A DNA stretch of 64,000 bases. Origin: Bacteroidota bacterium. GTDB lineage: Bacteria; Bacteroidota; Bacteroidia; Flavobacteriales_D; Crocinitomicaceae. A program made the position numbers and the translations under genes. Below are positions 34,001 to 42,132 of the stretch, piece by piece. Position 1 is the stretch's first letter, and each line of letters starts with the position of its first letter. The DNA is taken from the NCBI GenBank assembly GCA_006226425.1, contig SBGX01000020.1, positions 18,496-82,495 on the forward strand, in the 5' to 3' direction. The notes under the pieces were generated by a model. It saw only the letters and a program-made list of their open reading frames with translations, was not told the origin of the DNA and ran no database searches.

Positions 34001-35153
34001 CATCCGAAGTTGTCAAACTAGATCTATCACCGGTCATCGCAGCTGTCAAACGTGTTTTTTGCCCCGCGGTAAATTCTGTTTGACACACATCTGAAGAATA
34101 ATCCATGAAGTTGTGTACAAACAGTGCGTTGGAAGAGTTTCCGTCACAAGAGTTTGTCCCTCCAGAGTTACAGTCACTATTACTTCTCTGATGAGGTGGC
34201 GTATCAGTAACACAGTCACCTATATGCACCCATTGCCCAGCATCTGAGTCCCAATAAGTACAACCGTCCGATTGAGTTGGACAGCTTACTGAACCAGCAT
34301 TATTTGTACCTTTGTCACCTTCAAAAGTATGGTACAGACTCAATGCATGTCCCATTTCGTGCACAAACGTAATGTTTCGGTTCGTATAACTTTTTAGGTT
34401 GTAGCTCAATGATCCATCCGGGTCATATCCGAAGGAGTTATAAAGCATTACCGCACCATCTTTAGCAGATGAAGCACCTGGGAAATAAGCATATCCCTGC
34501 GTGCCGGCTCCTGCATTATTGTCATTGATCTCAGTTACAATCCAAATGTTATAATATTTTGTATTATCCCACTTGCTTAAGGCTTTCACAGCATCCTCGT
34601 TATTCGTTCCTGTTCCTCCATTGGCATCACAGATTCCTTTTGTCGAATACTGGGTTACTCCGGAACCATCCACACGCAAAATCCCGGTAGTTGGGTTTCC
34701 AGAAGCATCACGCTGCGCCAAACAAAATTGAATATCCGTATCTACCCCTGTGTAAGTTGTATGTGCCGTACTGGTATTTGAATACGCTGCATTCAAATTG
34801 GTAATGGCACTTTCAATTTGTGCCGTTGAAATGTTGGCACCAACACCTACAGCCTGTCCTGTGTGGATCACGTGTACAACCACCGGAATGGTATACGTGG
34901 CCTTAGACTGGACCGGGTTCTTTAAAAATTTCTGATAATGCTCTTCCTGTTGCTTTACTCGCTGAGCAAAGGCAGGGTCTTTTTTGAGCATTTCTCGATG
35001 TCGCAGATCGAAGCCACATTTTTCGTGCGTCGCTCCGTGACTAGTGGCGACGCCCACCTTACTTTTCCCGGGAGTATGCCCAAATTGTTCGAGCTGCCCG
35101 AAAGAGTACGATGAAGCTAACACCACTGCTAGAAGTACTGATTTCAGTTTCAT
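31095..35153 (-). CDS. Secreted M43 (cytophagalysin-like) metalloprotease with T9SS sorting domain
   Basis: Exported protein of 1352 residues. Signal peptide MKLKSVLLAVVLASSYSFG, then a propeptide (about 25-95). The M43 domain (about 95-390) has the zinc site HEMGHALSLYH (His265, Glu266, His269, His275). Two GEVED-type beta modules follow (each with FCKVFIDYNDDG- or CRVYIDYNDDG-like strands and ending GEIEDYGI or GEAEDYGI), separated by an Ig-like domain and preceded by a CARDB-like segment. Three ~93-residue repeats lie near 980-1257. The last ~75 residues are a type A T9SS domain (YPNPNGGQFVV, GVYFVSGTIDGELITRKVVVQ). Predicted to be a surface or released protease. Confidence 0.92.
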   Translation of the reverse strand: MKLKSVLLAVVLASSYSFGQLEQFGHTPGKSKVGVATSHGATHEKCGFDLRHREMLKKDPAFAQRVKQQEEHYQKFLKNPVQSKATYTIPVVVHVIHTGQAVGVGANISTAQIESAITNLNAAYSNTSTAHTTYTGVDTDIQFCLAQRDASGNPTTGILRVDGSGVTQYSTKGICDANGGTGTNNEDAVKALSKWDNTKYYNIWIVTEINDNNAGAGTQGYAYFPGASSAKDGAVMLYNSFGYDPDGSLSYNLKSYTNRNITFVHEMGHALSLYHTFEGDKGTNNAGSVSCPTQSDGCTYWDSDAGQWVHIGDCVTDTPPHQRSNSDCNSGGTNSCDGNSSNALFVHNFMDYSSDVCQTEFTAGQKTRLTAAMTGDRSSLTTSDGCNPVYALDVGVHAIVTPTSTNCGGSYDPVVTIKNYGSTTVTSMTISYNVDGGTPVNYNWTGSLASNAQTDVTLSSYSGTSGSHTFNVSVSSPNSSTDAYSANDASSLSYTATPPGPTSACAPSTTSTGNFGTGIDRVQFVTIDNAHTANSNDGTQDFVCSNYATVDVNTGYSLTVTLNDGNAENCRVYIDYNDDGSFAAGEQVYNSGSISGGVHTTTITIPAEPDVTGKILRMRIISDFNSITGGCNDVTYGEIEDYGIYINTPPCSAPAITSHPSNAGGCSGSNASFTVTASGTSKAYQWQVDTGSGYGNVSNGGVYSGATTASLTITGATGTHDGYKYRCYVSNGCGNATSNEATLSIYNTPTAACTPSTTNTGNFGTGVIRVQFNTIDNNHNDSNNDGTQDFTCAATTTVMPGSSHNITVTLVGTNAEFCKVFIDYNDDGDMDDAGELVYSSGSAAGSHSTTINIPSSPAVVGKILRMRVMSDFGGVGGACDNMAYGEAEDYGIIIPCAIPTISATSDGLNCGTGTVSIGATPSNGSIDWYTASTGGSSIGSGSSFTTPSISSTTTYYAEAVDGQCTSAARSAVTATIQNCQTALTSNATLSSLNEALNCTAVSGATNYRYLITHPATGFTTISVRGSSSTLFRMSWLSSGIKYGTTYNVQVAAYVNGQWESYGTTRTVTTPATKLISSDCGTTVATLDEELSFYPVAGATNYRIEVRHWGTSFYARSERGSANTNFRLSWITGATMARTYQVRIAAYVSGAWQSYGPYCTVTTPVPATKLNVASCGVSIPAMTSALYAEAVTDATNYRYKVMDGGSFVGLSVRGSSDNLFRLSWLTGTTTNKTYTVYVSAYANGMWGPYGDPCTVTTPAAMVANDLTNGEEATQYLGTASLIAYPNPNGGQFVVQSSQAGQFKIVNELGQLIKKIDITQETGLRYEVTDMARGVYFVSGTIDGELITRKVVVQ
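31383..32210 (-). repeat. Three tandem ~93-residue repeats inside the M43 protease
   Basis: Units lie at about 31944-32210, 31665-31943 and 31383-31664. Each contains ATNYR, then a S(V/E)RGS motif, FR(L/M)SWL or FRLSWI, TY(N/Q/T)V, AAYV or SAYA, a G-x-W-x-x-YG motif and a closing VTTP. The protein pattern is well kept while the DNA has diverged, so the duplication is not recent. Confidence 0.85.
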
Positions 35154-35174
35154 AATTTTGACTTTGAGTTTTCA

Positions 35175-35182
35175 CAAAAATA
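35175..35182 (-). promoter_or_regulatory. Putative -7 box of the M43 protease gene
   Basis: The minus strand reads TATTTTTG, an exact consensus match, 21 bases before the ATG at 35153. No -33 element at standard spacing. The rest of the 130-base gap to 35284 shows nothing further. Confidence 0.5.
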
Positions 35183-35283
35183 AGTAATTCAGTTAAAAAA
35201 AACACGTTTTGAATGGTCAAAATGTGGAATTCAAATCACTCACATGGTCCCCTAAGTTACTAATTTTGTGGACTCAAGCCAAA

Positions 35284-37284
35284 TTAATAGGATGCTAACT
35301 CCTGTAATGCCTTAAAGAAGCGCTCTTTCGGAAGGTAATTGTTTTCCAGTTCCGCTGCAAAAGGGATTGGAGTATCCAATGCCGCAATTCGTTCTACGGG
35401 TGCATCCAACAGTTCAAAGCAATTTTCCTGGATCAGGGAACTAATTTCGGCTCCAATCCCTCCGGTCATATTGTCCTCATGCAAGATCAACACTTTCCCT
35501 GTTTGCTCCACAGCCTCAAAAATAGCGTCCTTATCCAAAGGTGCCAGGCTTCTTAAGTCCAGGACATGAATGGAGATTTCCGGATACTTCTCAACGGCTT
35601 CCAGTGCCCAATGCACTCCCAAACCGTAGCTAATGACCGTCAATTCATCTCCTTCATTTCGACACAAGGCTTTCCCGATCTCTGTGGTGAAGTATTCCTG
35701 AGTCACGTCTTCGCGTACACTTCGGTAGAGGTACTTGTGCTCAAAAAACATCACTGGATTCGGATCTTCGATCGCCGCATTCAACAAACCTTTGGCATCT
35801 TCCGGAAAGGCCGGATAGACAATTTTTAATCCTGGTGTATGGAAGAACCATGCCTCGTTGCTTTGGCTGTGGAATGGTCCCGCAGCAGCACCAGCTCCCG
35901 TTGGCATCCGCACTACCACGTCTGCATTCTGCCCCCATCTCCAATGGATTTTGGCTAAATTATTGACGATTTGATTGAATCCACAGGTCACAAAATCCGC
36001 AAACTGCATTTCTACCACTGCTTTCATTCCAGCGATGGACAGCCCCAAACCAGCTCCAACAATCGCCGATTCACAAATCGGCGTATTCCGAACACGGTCT
36101 TTTCCAAACTCTTCGACAAAGCCTTCCGTGATCTTAAACACCCCTCCATACTCGGCGACATCCTGCCCCATTACAACTAAATCAGGGTATTTGCGCATAG
36201 ATTGTCGCAAGCCGTCCGAAATGGCATCAATGAATCGCTGCTCTCCCTTTACTCCTTTCGCTTCAATCACCTGTTGATTATAGGGCGCAAACAAATCGTT
36301 TACTTCCCGATCAGTATCGGGTTGAACTTTCTCTTCATTGAACGCCAAATCAAGTCCTTCCTGAATTTCCGCTTTGATCTCATTGCGAAACAACTCAATC
36401 ATCTGTTCATTCAACAAACCAATCTCCAACAAGTATCTCTCAAAATTGCTCACTGGATCTTTGATCTCCCATTCATCCTGCAAGCCTTCCGGGTAATACT
36501 TTGTTCCGGAAGCTTCCTCGTGTCCACGCATCCGGAAGGTCATGAACTCCAGTAAAAAAGGTCTTGGCTTCTCACGAATGGATTGTGCTACTTTCCGCAC
36601 TACGGAAACGACTTCCAAAATATTGTTTCCATCAATCTGAAATGCATCGATTCCATACCCGATTCCTTTATCCACAAACTGCTTACAGCGGAATTGTTCT
36701 CTACTTGGAGTAGAAAGTCCCCAGGCATTATTCTCAATTCCAAAAATCACTGGCAAATCCCAAACGGAGGCCACATTCACAGCTTCGTGAAAATCTCCTT
36801 CGCTCGCTCCACCATCTCCGGTGAACACCATAGTCGCTTTTCCTTCACCCTTCAATTGTGAGGCCAGTGCGATTCCATCCGCCACCCCCATCTGTGGCCC
36901 CAGGTGTGAGATCATCCCCACAATGCGGTGTTCATTAGAACCAAAATGAAAGGAACGGTCCCTTCCCTTTGTAAAACCGGACATTTTTCCCTGAAACTGG
37001 GCAAATAATCTGTTCAAGGGCACTTCTCTCGTTGTAAAGACACCCAGATTTCGGTGCATCGGAAGCATGTATTCATCCTTGTTCATGGCCCAGGCAGTTC
37101 CGACGGAAATAGCTTCTTGTCCCCAACCCGAGAACCATTTGGAGATTTTTCCCTGGCGGAGCAAAATGAGCATTTTCTCCTCGATCATTCGAGGTTTCAA
37201 AATGGCTTTATAAATGGCTAATAACTCCTTATCTTCAAAGCCCATACGATCAAACTTGATCGCCTCTTTCTTGGCAAGCTTCAT
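35284..37284 (-). CDS. Fused alpha-beta E1 of a branched-chain-type 2-oxoacid dehydrogenase
   Basis: A 666-residue thiamine-diphosphate enzyme that joins both E1 subunits. Residues 1-330 are E1alpha: GKISKWFSGWGQEAISVG, YMLPMHRNLGVF and the ThDP motif from GDGGASEG to ENNAWGLST. Residues 345-666 are E1beta: GQDVAEYGGVFKITEGF, NTPICESAIVGAGLGLS, QFADFVTCGFNQI and RMPTGAGAAAGPFHSQSNEAWF. Bacteroidota fused E1 proteins of this type are annotated as 2-oxoisovalerate dehydrogenase. Likely role: oxidative decarboxylation of branched-chain 2-oxoacids. No E2 gene is adjacent. Confidence 0.92.
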   Translation of the reverse strand: MKLAKKEAIKFDRMGFEDKELLAIYKAILKPRMIEEKMLILLRQGKISKWFSGWGQEAISVGTAWAMNKDEYMLPMHRNLGVFTTREVPLNRLFAQFQGKMSGFTKGRDRSFHFGSNEHRIVGMISHLGPQMGVADGIALASQLKGEGKATMVFTGDGGASEGDFHEAVNVASVWDLPVIFGIENNAWGLSTPSREQFRCKQFVDKGIGYGIDAFQIDGNNILEVVSVVRKVAQSIREKPRPFLLEFMTFRMRGHEEASGTKYYPEGLQDEWEIKDPVSNFERYLLEIGLLNEQMIELFRNEIKAEIQEGLDLAFNEEKVQPDTDREVNDLFAPYNQQVIEAKGVKGEQRFIDAISDGLRQSMRKYPDLVVMGQDVAEYGGVFKITEGFVEEFGKDRVRNTPICESAIVGAGLGLSIAGMKAVVEMQFADFVTCGFNQIVNNLAKIHWRWGQNADVVVRMPTGAGAAAGPFHSQSNEAWFFHTPGLKIVYPAFPEDAKGLLNAAIEDPNPVMFFEHKYLYRSVREDVTQEYFTTEIGKALCRNEGDELTVISYGLGVHWALEAVEKYPEISIHVLDLRSLAPLDKDAIFEAVEQTGKVLILHEDNMTGGIGAEISSLIQENCFELLDAPVERIAALDTPIPFAAELENNYLPKERFFKALQELASY

Positions 37285-37305
37285 GAAATTTCCTTTTCTG
37301 TTGAT

Positions 37306-38265
37306 TTACTTGAGTGTGAAACTATCCTTTCCTATCACCTGCTGGTCGCAGAAAATCTTAATATGATAATTCCCTTTGACTGCCTTCTCTCCTTTCAAAT
37401 CAAAGAAGACGGCCATATCCAATTGTTGATTATTATAATCAATTTCCTTTCTATCTGAATAGGCGACCTGCACCCCATCCACAGTCGTTACGTAATCTGC
37501 TCTCGCTTGTAGAATACGTCCTTCCGGGTTAGTTACCTGCAAGTAAACCACTTTTCTTCCGGCACTTGCAATGGCATTTTCAGATAAGGTGAATGAAGAT
37601 TTAATCTGTACACAGTTTCTCGCCCGATTCGTCGGCTCAGTTGTATTGTTCAGCTTCATCCGAAGTCCTGTGGAACTGAAATTATATGCCTGCAACTTCG
37701 ATCCCTGTCGGACCTTTTCGGCATTATCTTCTGCTTCCGCCCGGTATTGATCACGTTCTTCAATGGTTGAACTCAATTGGGTCGACTTGGTTTCTAATTC
37801 TGAGGTCAATTGCAAATTCAGGGTATTGAGGGAGTCAATCTGATGTACATAGCCCTTCATAATGCGACGCAAGGTCTCATTCTCTTTGTTTAATTCAAAC
37901 AGTTCCCGGGCACTCCATCTCCGCTGACTATTCAATTTATTTAACAACTCCTGAATTCGTTCCTTTTGTTTGTTAATGCTATCCGACTGGGAAACATCTT
38001 TGGCCTTTAACGCGTCATAGGTATCCAGCATTCGTTGAAAATCTTTTCGCAAATCATTGCTCATATTCCCTACATAACCGGACATCATATCATTCATCCC
38101 CTTCATGTCTGCCTCCAACTCCTGCTTTGCACTCGCACAATCATTGATCTCACGTGTTGCTCCTGCCAATCGGTATGCCAGATAGCCAACTCCTGCCGCT
38201 AACAACAAGATGACAATCAGGTAAATCCCACCCGTTTTTCTGGGCTTTGAAACTTCTTCAGACAT
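37306..38265 (-). CDS. Membrane-anchored coiled-coil protein of unknown function
   Basis: A 319-residue protein. A short cytoplasmic N-terminus precedes one membrane helix (GGIYLIVILLLAAGVGYLAYRL, about 12-33). A long coiled coil follows (about 40-190), then a C-terminal beta-rich domain (about 195-319; VVYLQVTNPEGRILQA, GNYHIKIFCDQQVIGKDSFTL). Similar proteins are widespread in Bacteroidota without a known role; I do not assign one. A -7 box just upstream suggests independent transcription; the next gene downstream starts its 3' end 21 bases away. Confidence 0.75.
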   Translation of the reverse strand: MSEEVSKPRKTGGIYLIVILLLAAGVGYLAYRLAGATREINDCASAKQELEADMKGMNDMMSGYVGNMSNDLRKDFQRMLDTYDALKAKDVSQSDSINKQKERIQELLNKLNSQRRWSARELFELNKENETLRRIMKGYVHQIDSLNTLNLQLTSELETKSTQLSSTIEERDQYRAEAEDNAEKVRQGSKLQAYNFSSTGLRMKLNNTTEPTNRARNCVQIKSSFTLSENAIASAGRKVVYLQVTNPEGRILQARADYVTTVDGVQVAYSDRKEIDYNNQQLDMAVFFDLKGEKAVKGNYHIKIFCDQQVIGKDSFTLK

Positions 38266-38282
38266 ATTCCCTTTTTTTAAAA

Positions 38283-38290
38283 CAAATATA
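38283..38290 (-). promoter_or_regulatory. Putative -7 box for the coiled-coil protein gene
   Basis: The minus strand reads TATATTTG, an exact consensus match, 17 bases before the ATG at 38265, within the 28-base gap after the aldehyde dehydrogenase stop. Confidence 0.45.
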
Positions 38291-38293
38291 CGA

Positions 38294-39799
38294 TTAACTA
38301 ATTAATTCTTTGAGTTGCTTCTCCGAAAATCCCTGAAAACAAATCGGCCTCAAAAAACGCGCTATGGCATCACTACCGACGGCCGTAAACCGTGAATCAC
38401 TGGAAGCCGGAAACGGGCCTCCGTGATGCATATCCCGATCAACCGTTACCCCGGTCGGAACACCATTTAACACCATTCTTCCGGCATGCGACATTCCCCA
38501 TTCAAAAACCGAACGATATTGTTTCAATTCACTATCGGAGGCAAACACACTACAGGTTAATTGCCCTGCTAAATTATTCAATACTTCCAGCAATTGCGCT
38601 TCATCCTTACATCGCACAAATAGCGTATGCAAACCAAACACCTCCTCTGCAAGCACTTGACTGCTGACAAAGGTTTCCGCAGACAATTCTACCATAAAAG
38701 GTTCGGCAATACCTGTTTTTTCTGGCAACTCCACGTTCACCCCCTTTTCCTGGAGTAAAAGCACATTCCGTTCCAAGCCTCCATAATACTTCTCATATAA
38801 GTCCGGGTGGACCATCACCTGAGGCGCAATCGCCTTAACAGCCGCACTCATTTCATGCACCAAATAGTCCCACTCGGAAGACGCCAGGCCAATGACCAAA
38901 CCTGGATTCGTACAAAATTGTCCGGCATCCAGCGTCATCGAATCTCGTATCAGAGTAACTAGTTGCTCTTTCTCATCTTTCAGTTTCTGAGGCAATACCA
39001 CTATCGGGTTAACGCTTCCCATTTCAGCAAAGAAAGGAATTGGCTCTTTCCGATTTTGAGCAATTTGATACAGGGCCATCCCTCCAGGAATACTGCCCGT
39101 AAAACCTACTGCCTTTACCAATTCATGTTTTACCAAAAAAGCACCTAACCAATGTCCCTTCGCATTTAGATTGGAAAAAACTCCATCAGGCATCTTTGTC
39201 TCCTTCGCCGCCCGATTCACCAGTTGTGCCACTAAATCTCCTGTGCCGGCATGCATCTCATGTCCCTTTACAATCACCGGACAACCTGCCGCTAGTGCCG
39301 AAGCACTATCTCCACCCATCGTGGAATAGGCAAAGGGAAAATTAGAAGCCCCAAAAACCACTACAGGACCCAGACTCAGAAATCTTTTATTCAAAAAACA
39401 TGCTTCATCCGAATCGCTCTCGGAAGGCAACAAGCGTTGATTCTGTTCGATTGCTTTCGCAAAATGTTCTAATTGAAAACAGGTACGATCTAATTCCGCC
39501 GCAGCTCTTTTTTCAGAGAGCCCTGACTCCAGACAAAAAATTTGTTCCAGATAAACCCGTTCTGCTCTAAATGATTCAGCAATTTTCCTTAAAAATTCAG
39601 CCCTTCTACTTATGGGCATAAAACGATAAGCCTCCCAGGCAAGGTGAGCTTTTCGTACCGATTCATAAGCCATCTCTTCCGTGGCTTCTTCAATCACAAA
39701 ATGATTTTCTTCGTTCCGTTTCGGGTTGTAAGTCCTGAATGTCTTGACAGCCCCCTCCCCATTGGAAAAACCTAGTATATTCTTCCCTTGAACTTCCAT
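38294..39799 (-). CDS. Aldehyde dehydrogenase, 2,5-dioxovalerate (KGSADH) type
   Basis: A 501-residue NAD(P)-dependent aldehyde dehydrogenase. The catalytic Glu is in PFFAEMGSVNP and the catalytic Cys in DAGQFCTNPG. VVVFGASNFPFAYSTMGGDSASALAAGCPVIVKGHEMHAGT is characteristic of the alpha-ketoglutarate-semialdehyde dehydrogenase branch. The family oxidises 2,5-dioxopentanoate to 2-oxoglutarate in pentose, uronate or hydroxyproline breakdown. The neighbours (purS, pssA) give no pathway clue, so the natural substrate is open. Confidence 0.85.
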   Translation of the reverse strand: MEVQGKNILGFSNGEGAVKTFRTYNPKRNEENHFVIEEATEEMAYESVRKAHLAWEAYRFMPISRRAEFLRKIAESFRAERVYLEQIFCLESGLSEKRAAAELDRTCFQLEHFAKAIEQNQRLLPSESDSDEACFLNKRFLSLGPVVVFGASNFPFAYSTMGGDSASALAAGCPVIVKGHEMHAGTGDLVAQLVNRAAKETKMPDGVFSNLNAKGHWLGAFLVKHELVKAVGFTGSIPGGMALYQIAQNRKEPIPFFAEMGSVNPIVVLPQKLKDEKEQLVTLIRDSMTLDAGQFCTNPGLVIGLASSEWDYLVHEMSAAVKAIAPQVMVHPDLYEKYYGGLERNVLLLQEKGVNVELPEKTGIAEPFMVELSAETFVSSQVLAEEVFGLHTLFVRCKDEAQLLEVLNNLAGQLTCSVFASDSELKQYRSVFEWGMSHAGRMVLNGVPTGVTVDRDMHHGGPFPASSDSRFTAVGSDAIARFLRPICFQGFSEKQLKELIS

Positions 39800-39804
39800 G
39801 CCTT

Positions 39805-40056
39805 TTAGGCAGGATCAATCACGAAGGAATAACTCTCCATAATTTGATTGGAAAGTATTTTTTTACAGGCTTGATCAACTTTGGCACTTGCCTCATCGGC
39901 AGAACCTGCTTCCACAAATAAACGAATATGACGACCAATCCGAACCCCTTCAATTTCAGGTAAGCCAACATTCTTCATACTGTTCGTTACCGCCTTTCCT
40001 TGTGGATCCAACAGGGCATCCAATGGCATCACGTCTATTTCTGCTTTATACTTCAT
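39805..40056 (-). CDS. purS: PurS subunit of FGAM synthase
   Basis: An 83-residue PurS-like protein: MKYKAEIDVMPLDALLDPQGKAV, then VRIGRHIRLFVEA and a C-terminal helix-strand. PurS dimers join PurL and PurQ to make formylglycinamidine ribonucleotide in purine synthesis. purL and purQ are not in the window. Its start overlaps the end of pssA by 11 bases, so it depends on the pssA transcript. Confidence 0.88.
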   Translation of the reverse strand: MKYKAEIDVMPLDALLDPQGKAVTNSMKNVGLPEIEGVRIGRHIRLFVEAGSADEASAKVDQACKKILSNQIMESYSFVIDPA

Positions 40057-40882
40057 CGTTCCTTTTTTTTGTCAAATTAGACACACCAGAAAGTGTCAGG
40101 TACAAAATTATAATAATTGGCACAGACCAAAACCTTAATAAGACAATAAGAAATAAACAAGTTATTAAGAATCCCCAACGCAGTTCGTTTCCTTTCCACC
40201 CAAAATTCTTGAATTTGAGAGCCATCAGCGGCCACTCCGCAATCAGCAGGAAGGACATGAGTAGAATAAGCAACATCAACACGTAAGGATTCAACATCCA
40301 GGTCACCAGGGTTCCCGCCAGTCCACCAGAAGCATGATTGGCATAAATAATCAACGGAAAAGCACAAAAAAACAAGGTGTTTGCCGGAGTAGGAAGACCT
40401 ATGAACTGATCGCTTTGTCGTTCATCAATATTGAACTTGGCTAATCTCAACATGGAAAAAACAGCTATCAACAGACCTGAAAAAGGAATCCAGGAAAAAC
40501 TCCCCCAATGAATGACCTTTTCAAACCAGGCAAAAAACATCAACTTCAACTGGAATTGTTCCGGGACCACGCTCCACAAATCCGGCTTGTAAAAATGGTG
40601 AACGCTGTAGGTCAACAAAACCATCATCATTATAGCTGGAGCCAGTCCAAAACTAACCATATCAGCCAGCGAATCCAACTGCTTCCCCAGTTCTCCTTGT
40701 TGCCTCAAAAGTCGAGCAACAAATCCGTCGGCAAAATCAAATAGAGCAGCCAACAACAATGGATATGGAGCCAAATCAACCCTTCCGTGCAAAGACAAGA
40801 GTATGGAGATGATCCCGCAAAGCATATTTGCGATGGTCAACAGATTGGGCAGATTGAAAAGTGAAATGGAGCTTTTAGTCAT
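40046..40882 (-). CDS. pssA: CDP-diacylglycerol-serine O-phosphatidyltransferase
   Basis: A 278-residue integral membrane enzyme from the ATG at 40882; a TTG at 40897 is less likely. The CDP-alcohol phosphotransferase signature DG-xx-AR-x8-G-xxx-D-xxx-D is seen in DFADGFVARLLRQQGELG followed by KQLDSLAD. At least six hydrophobic helices follow, including VLMLLILLMSFLLIAEWPLMAL. It makes phosphatidylserine, the precursor of phosphatidylethanolamine. Confidence 0.92.
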   Translation of the reverse strand: MTKSSISLFNLPNLLTIANMLCGIISILLSLHGRVDLAPYPLLLAALFDFADGFVARLLRQQGELGKQLDSLADMVSFGLAPAIMMMVLLTYSVHHFYKPDLWSVVPEQFQLKLMFFAWFEKVIHWGSFSWIPFSGLLIAVFSMLRLAKFNIDERQSDQFIGLPTPANTLFFCAFPLIIYANHASGGLAGTLVTWMLNPYVLMLLILLMSFLLIAEWPLMALKFKNFGWKGNELRWGFLITCLFLIVLLRFWSVPIIIILYLTLSGVSNLTKKRNDEV

Positions 40883-40905
40883 TTTATCCCGCTTCAAATC
40901 GCAGA

Positions 40906-40963
40906 TTTTGTTATTTTTAGCACAAATAAACGTATTTTTATAGGACTGTAATACAATTTACAG
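40906..40963 (+). promoter_or_regulatory. Promoter and operator-like inverted repeat before porV2-porU2
   Basis: TTTTG (40906-40910) and TATTTTTA (40933-40940), 22 bases apart, resemble a Bacteroidota promoter with one mismatch in the -7 box. Just after the predicted start of transcription lies a perfect inverted repeat, CTGTAA (40946-40951) and TTACAG (40958-40963), with a 6-base spacer. It also fits the GTA-N8-TAC geometry of CRP-family sites. Confidence 0.4.
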
Positions 40964-41006
40964 AAGATAACGGAGTTTAATAGTACCGAATACAGTTCAC
41001 GGTTAA

Positions 41007-42131
41007 ATGAAACACTACTTATACACAGGAATATGCTTGCTTTTTTTCCTGAAAAACATTCAGGCTCAAGAAGACAAGGTTGCGCCCAAGTACTCCAACG
41101 AATTTCTACAAATAGGAATCGGTGCCGATGCTTTGGGACGGGGAAATTCCGTCGTAGCTTCAAGCAAGGGAGTTAATTCGGGTTACTGGAATCCGGCTGG
41201 ACTGATCCATTCCAGTGAGTTTGCCGAAATCGGTTTAATGCACTCCGAATATTTTGCCGGGATTGCCAAGTATGATTATTTAGGTTTTTCGAAGACTATC
41301 CATGATCCGGGATCATTGGAGGATCAAAGTGCCATCGGCTTCTCTCTGATTCGATTTGCCGTGGATGATATTCCGAATACCACCCAGCTCATTAATCAAC
41401 AAGGCCAAATCGATTATTCTCAGGTCACCTCTTTTACCGCAGCTGATTTTGCCTTTATCGCTTCCTATGCCCGCAAATTGCCTATTGACGGTTTGAATGT
41501 AGGTGCCAATTTCAAAGTAATCCGAAGAAAAGTAGGGGACTTTGCTAAATCCTGGGGTTTTGGCCTGGATGCAGGTGCTCAGTACAAGAAAAATGAAAAT
41601 CTTCAGTTCGGATTGATGTTTCGGGACGTTACTTCCACTTTTAACGCCTGGATTTTTGACCTCGATAACGAAACTCAGGAGGTTTTCATCAAAACAGGAA
41701 ATGAGTTGCCCTCCAACGGGCTGGAATTAACCCTCCCTAGAATGATTCTGGGAACTCAATACCGGAAAGAGTTGGGTAAAAAAGGAATCTACCTCGAAGG
41801 AGAACTGGATTTGACCTTCACCTTTGACGGAAAACGAAACACCCTGATTAAATCGAATTTTACCAGTATTGATCCTACCTTGGGGATTCAATTGGGCTTT
41901 AAAGAATTTTTCTCCATCAAAGCCGGACTGATCAATATTCAACAGGTATCTGACATTGACAAAAATGTATCCTACAGTCTTCAACCCAACATCGGTTTCG
42001 GGTTGGCCATCAAAAACTTTTATCTTGATTACGCATTTACCGATATAGGAGATCAGTCGATCGCATTGTATTCACATGTCATCTCATTGCGACTGAAACT
42101 AGCTCCACCAACTAATTCTAAGAAGAGATAA
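41007..42131 (+). CDS. PorV/PorQ family outer-membrane protein (PorV2-like)
   Basis: A 374-residue beta-barrel protein: signal peptide MKHYLYTGICLLFFLKNIQAQ, then the PorV/PorQ start FLQIGIGADALGRGNSVVASSKGVNSGYWNPAGL, and FadL-like strands to the C-terminus. In T9SS, PorV carries cargo from the translocon to the PorU sortase. The region differs from typical PorV (which has DARAGGMGDAG) and sits directly before a long C25 protein, one base apart, so the pair best matches the accessory porV2-porU2 set, not the primary porU-porV. The name is an inference from family resemblance. Confidence 0.75.
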   Translation: MKHYLYTGICLLFFLKNIQAQEDKVAPKYSNEFLQIGIGADALGRGNSVVASSKGVNSGYWNPAGLIHSSEFAEIGLMHSEYFAGIAKYDYLGFSKTIHDPGSLEDQSAIGFSLIRFAVDDIPNTTQLINQQGQIDYSQVTSFTAADFAFIASYARKLPIDGLNVGANFKVIRRKVGDFAKSWGFGLDAGAQYKKNENLQFGLMFRDVTSTFNAWIFDLDNETQEVFIKTGNELPSNGLELTLPRMILGTQYRKELGKKGIYLEGELDLTFTFDGKRNTLIKSNFTSIDPTLGIQLGFKEFFSIKAGLINIQQVSDIDKNVSYSLQPNIGFGLAIKNFYLDYAFTDIGDQSIALYSHVISLRLKLAPPTNSKKR

Positions 42132-42132
42132 C

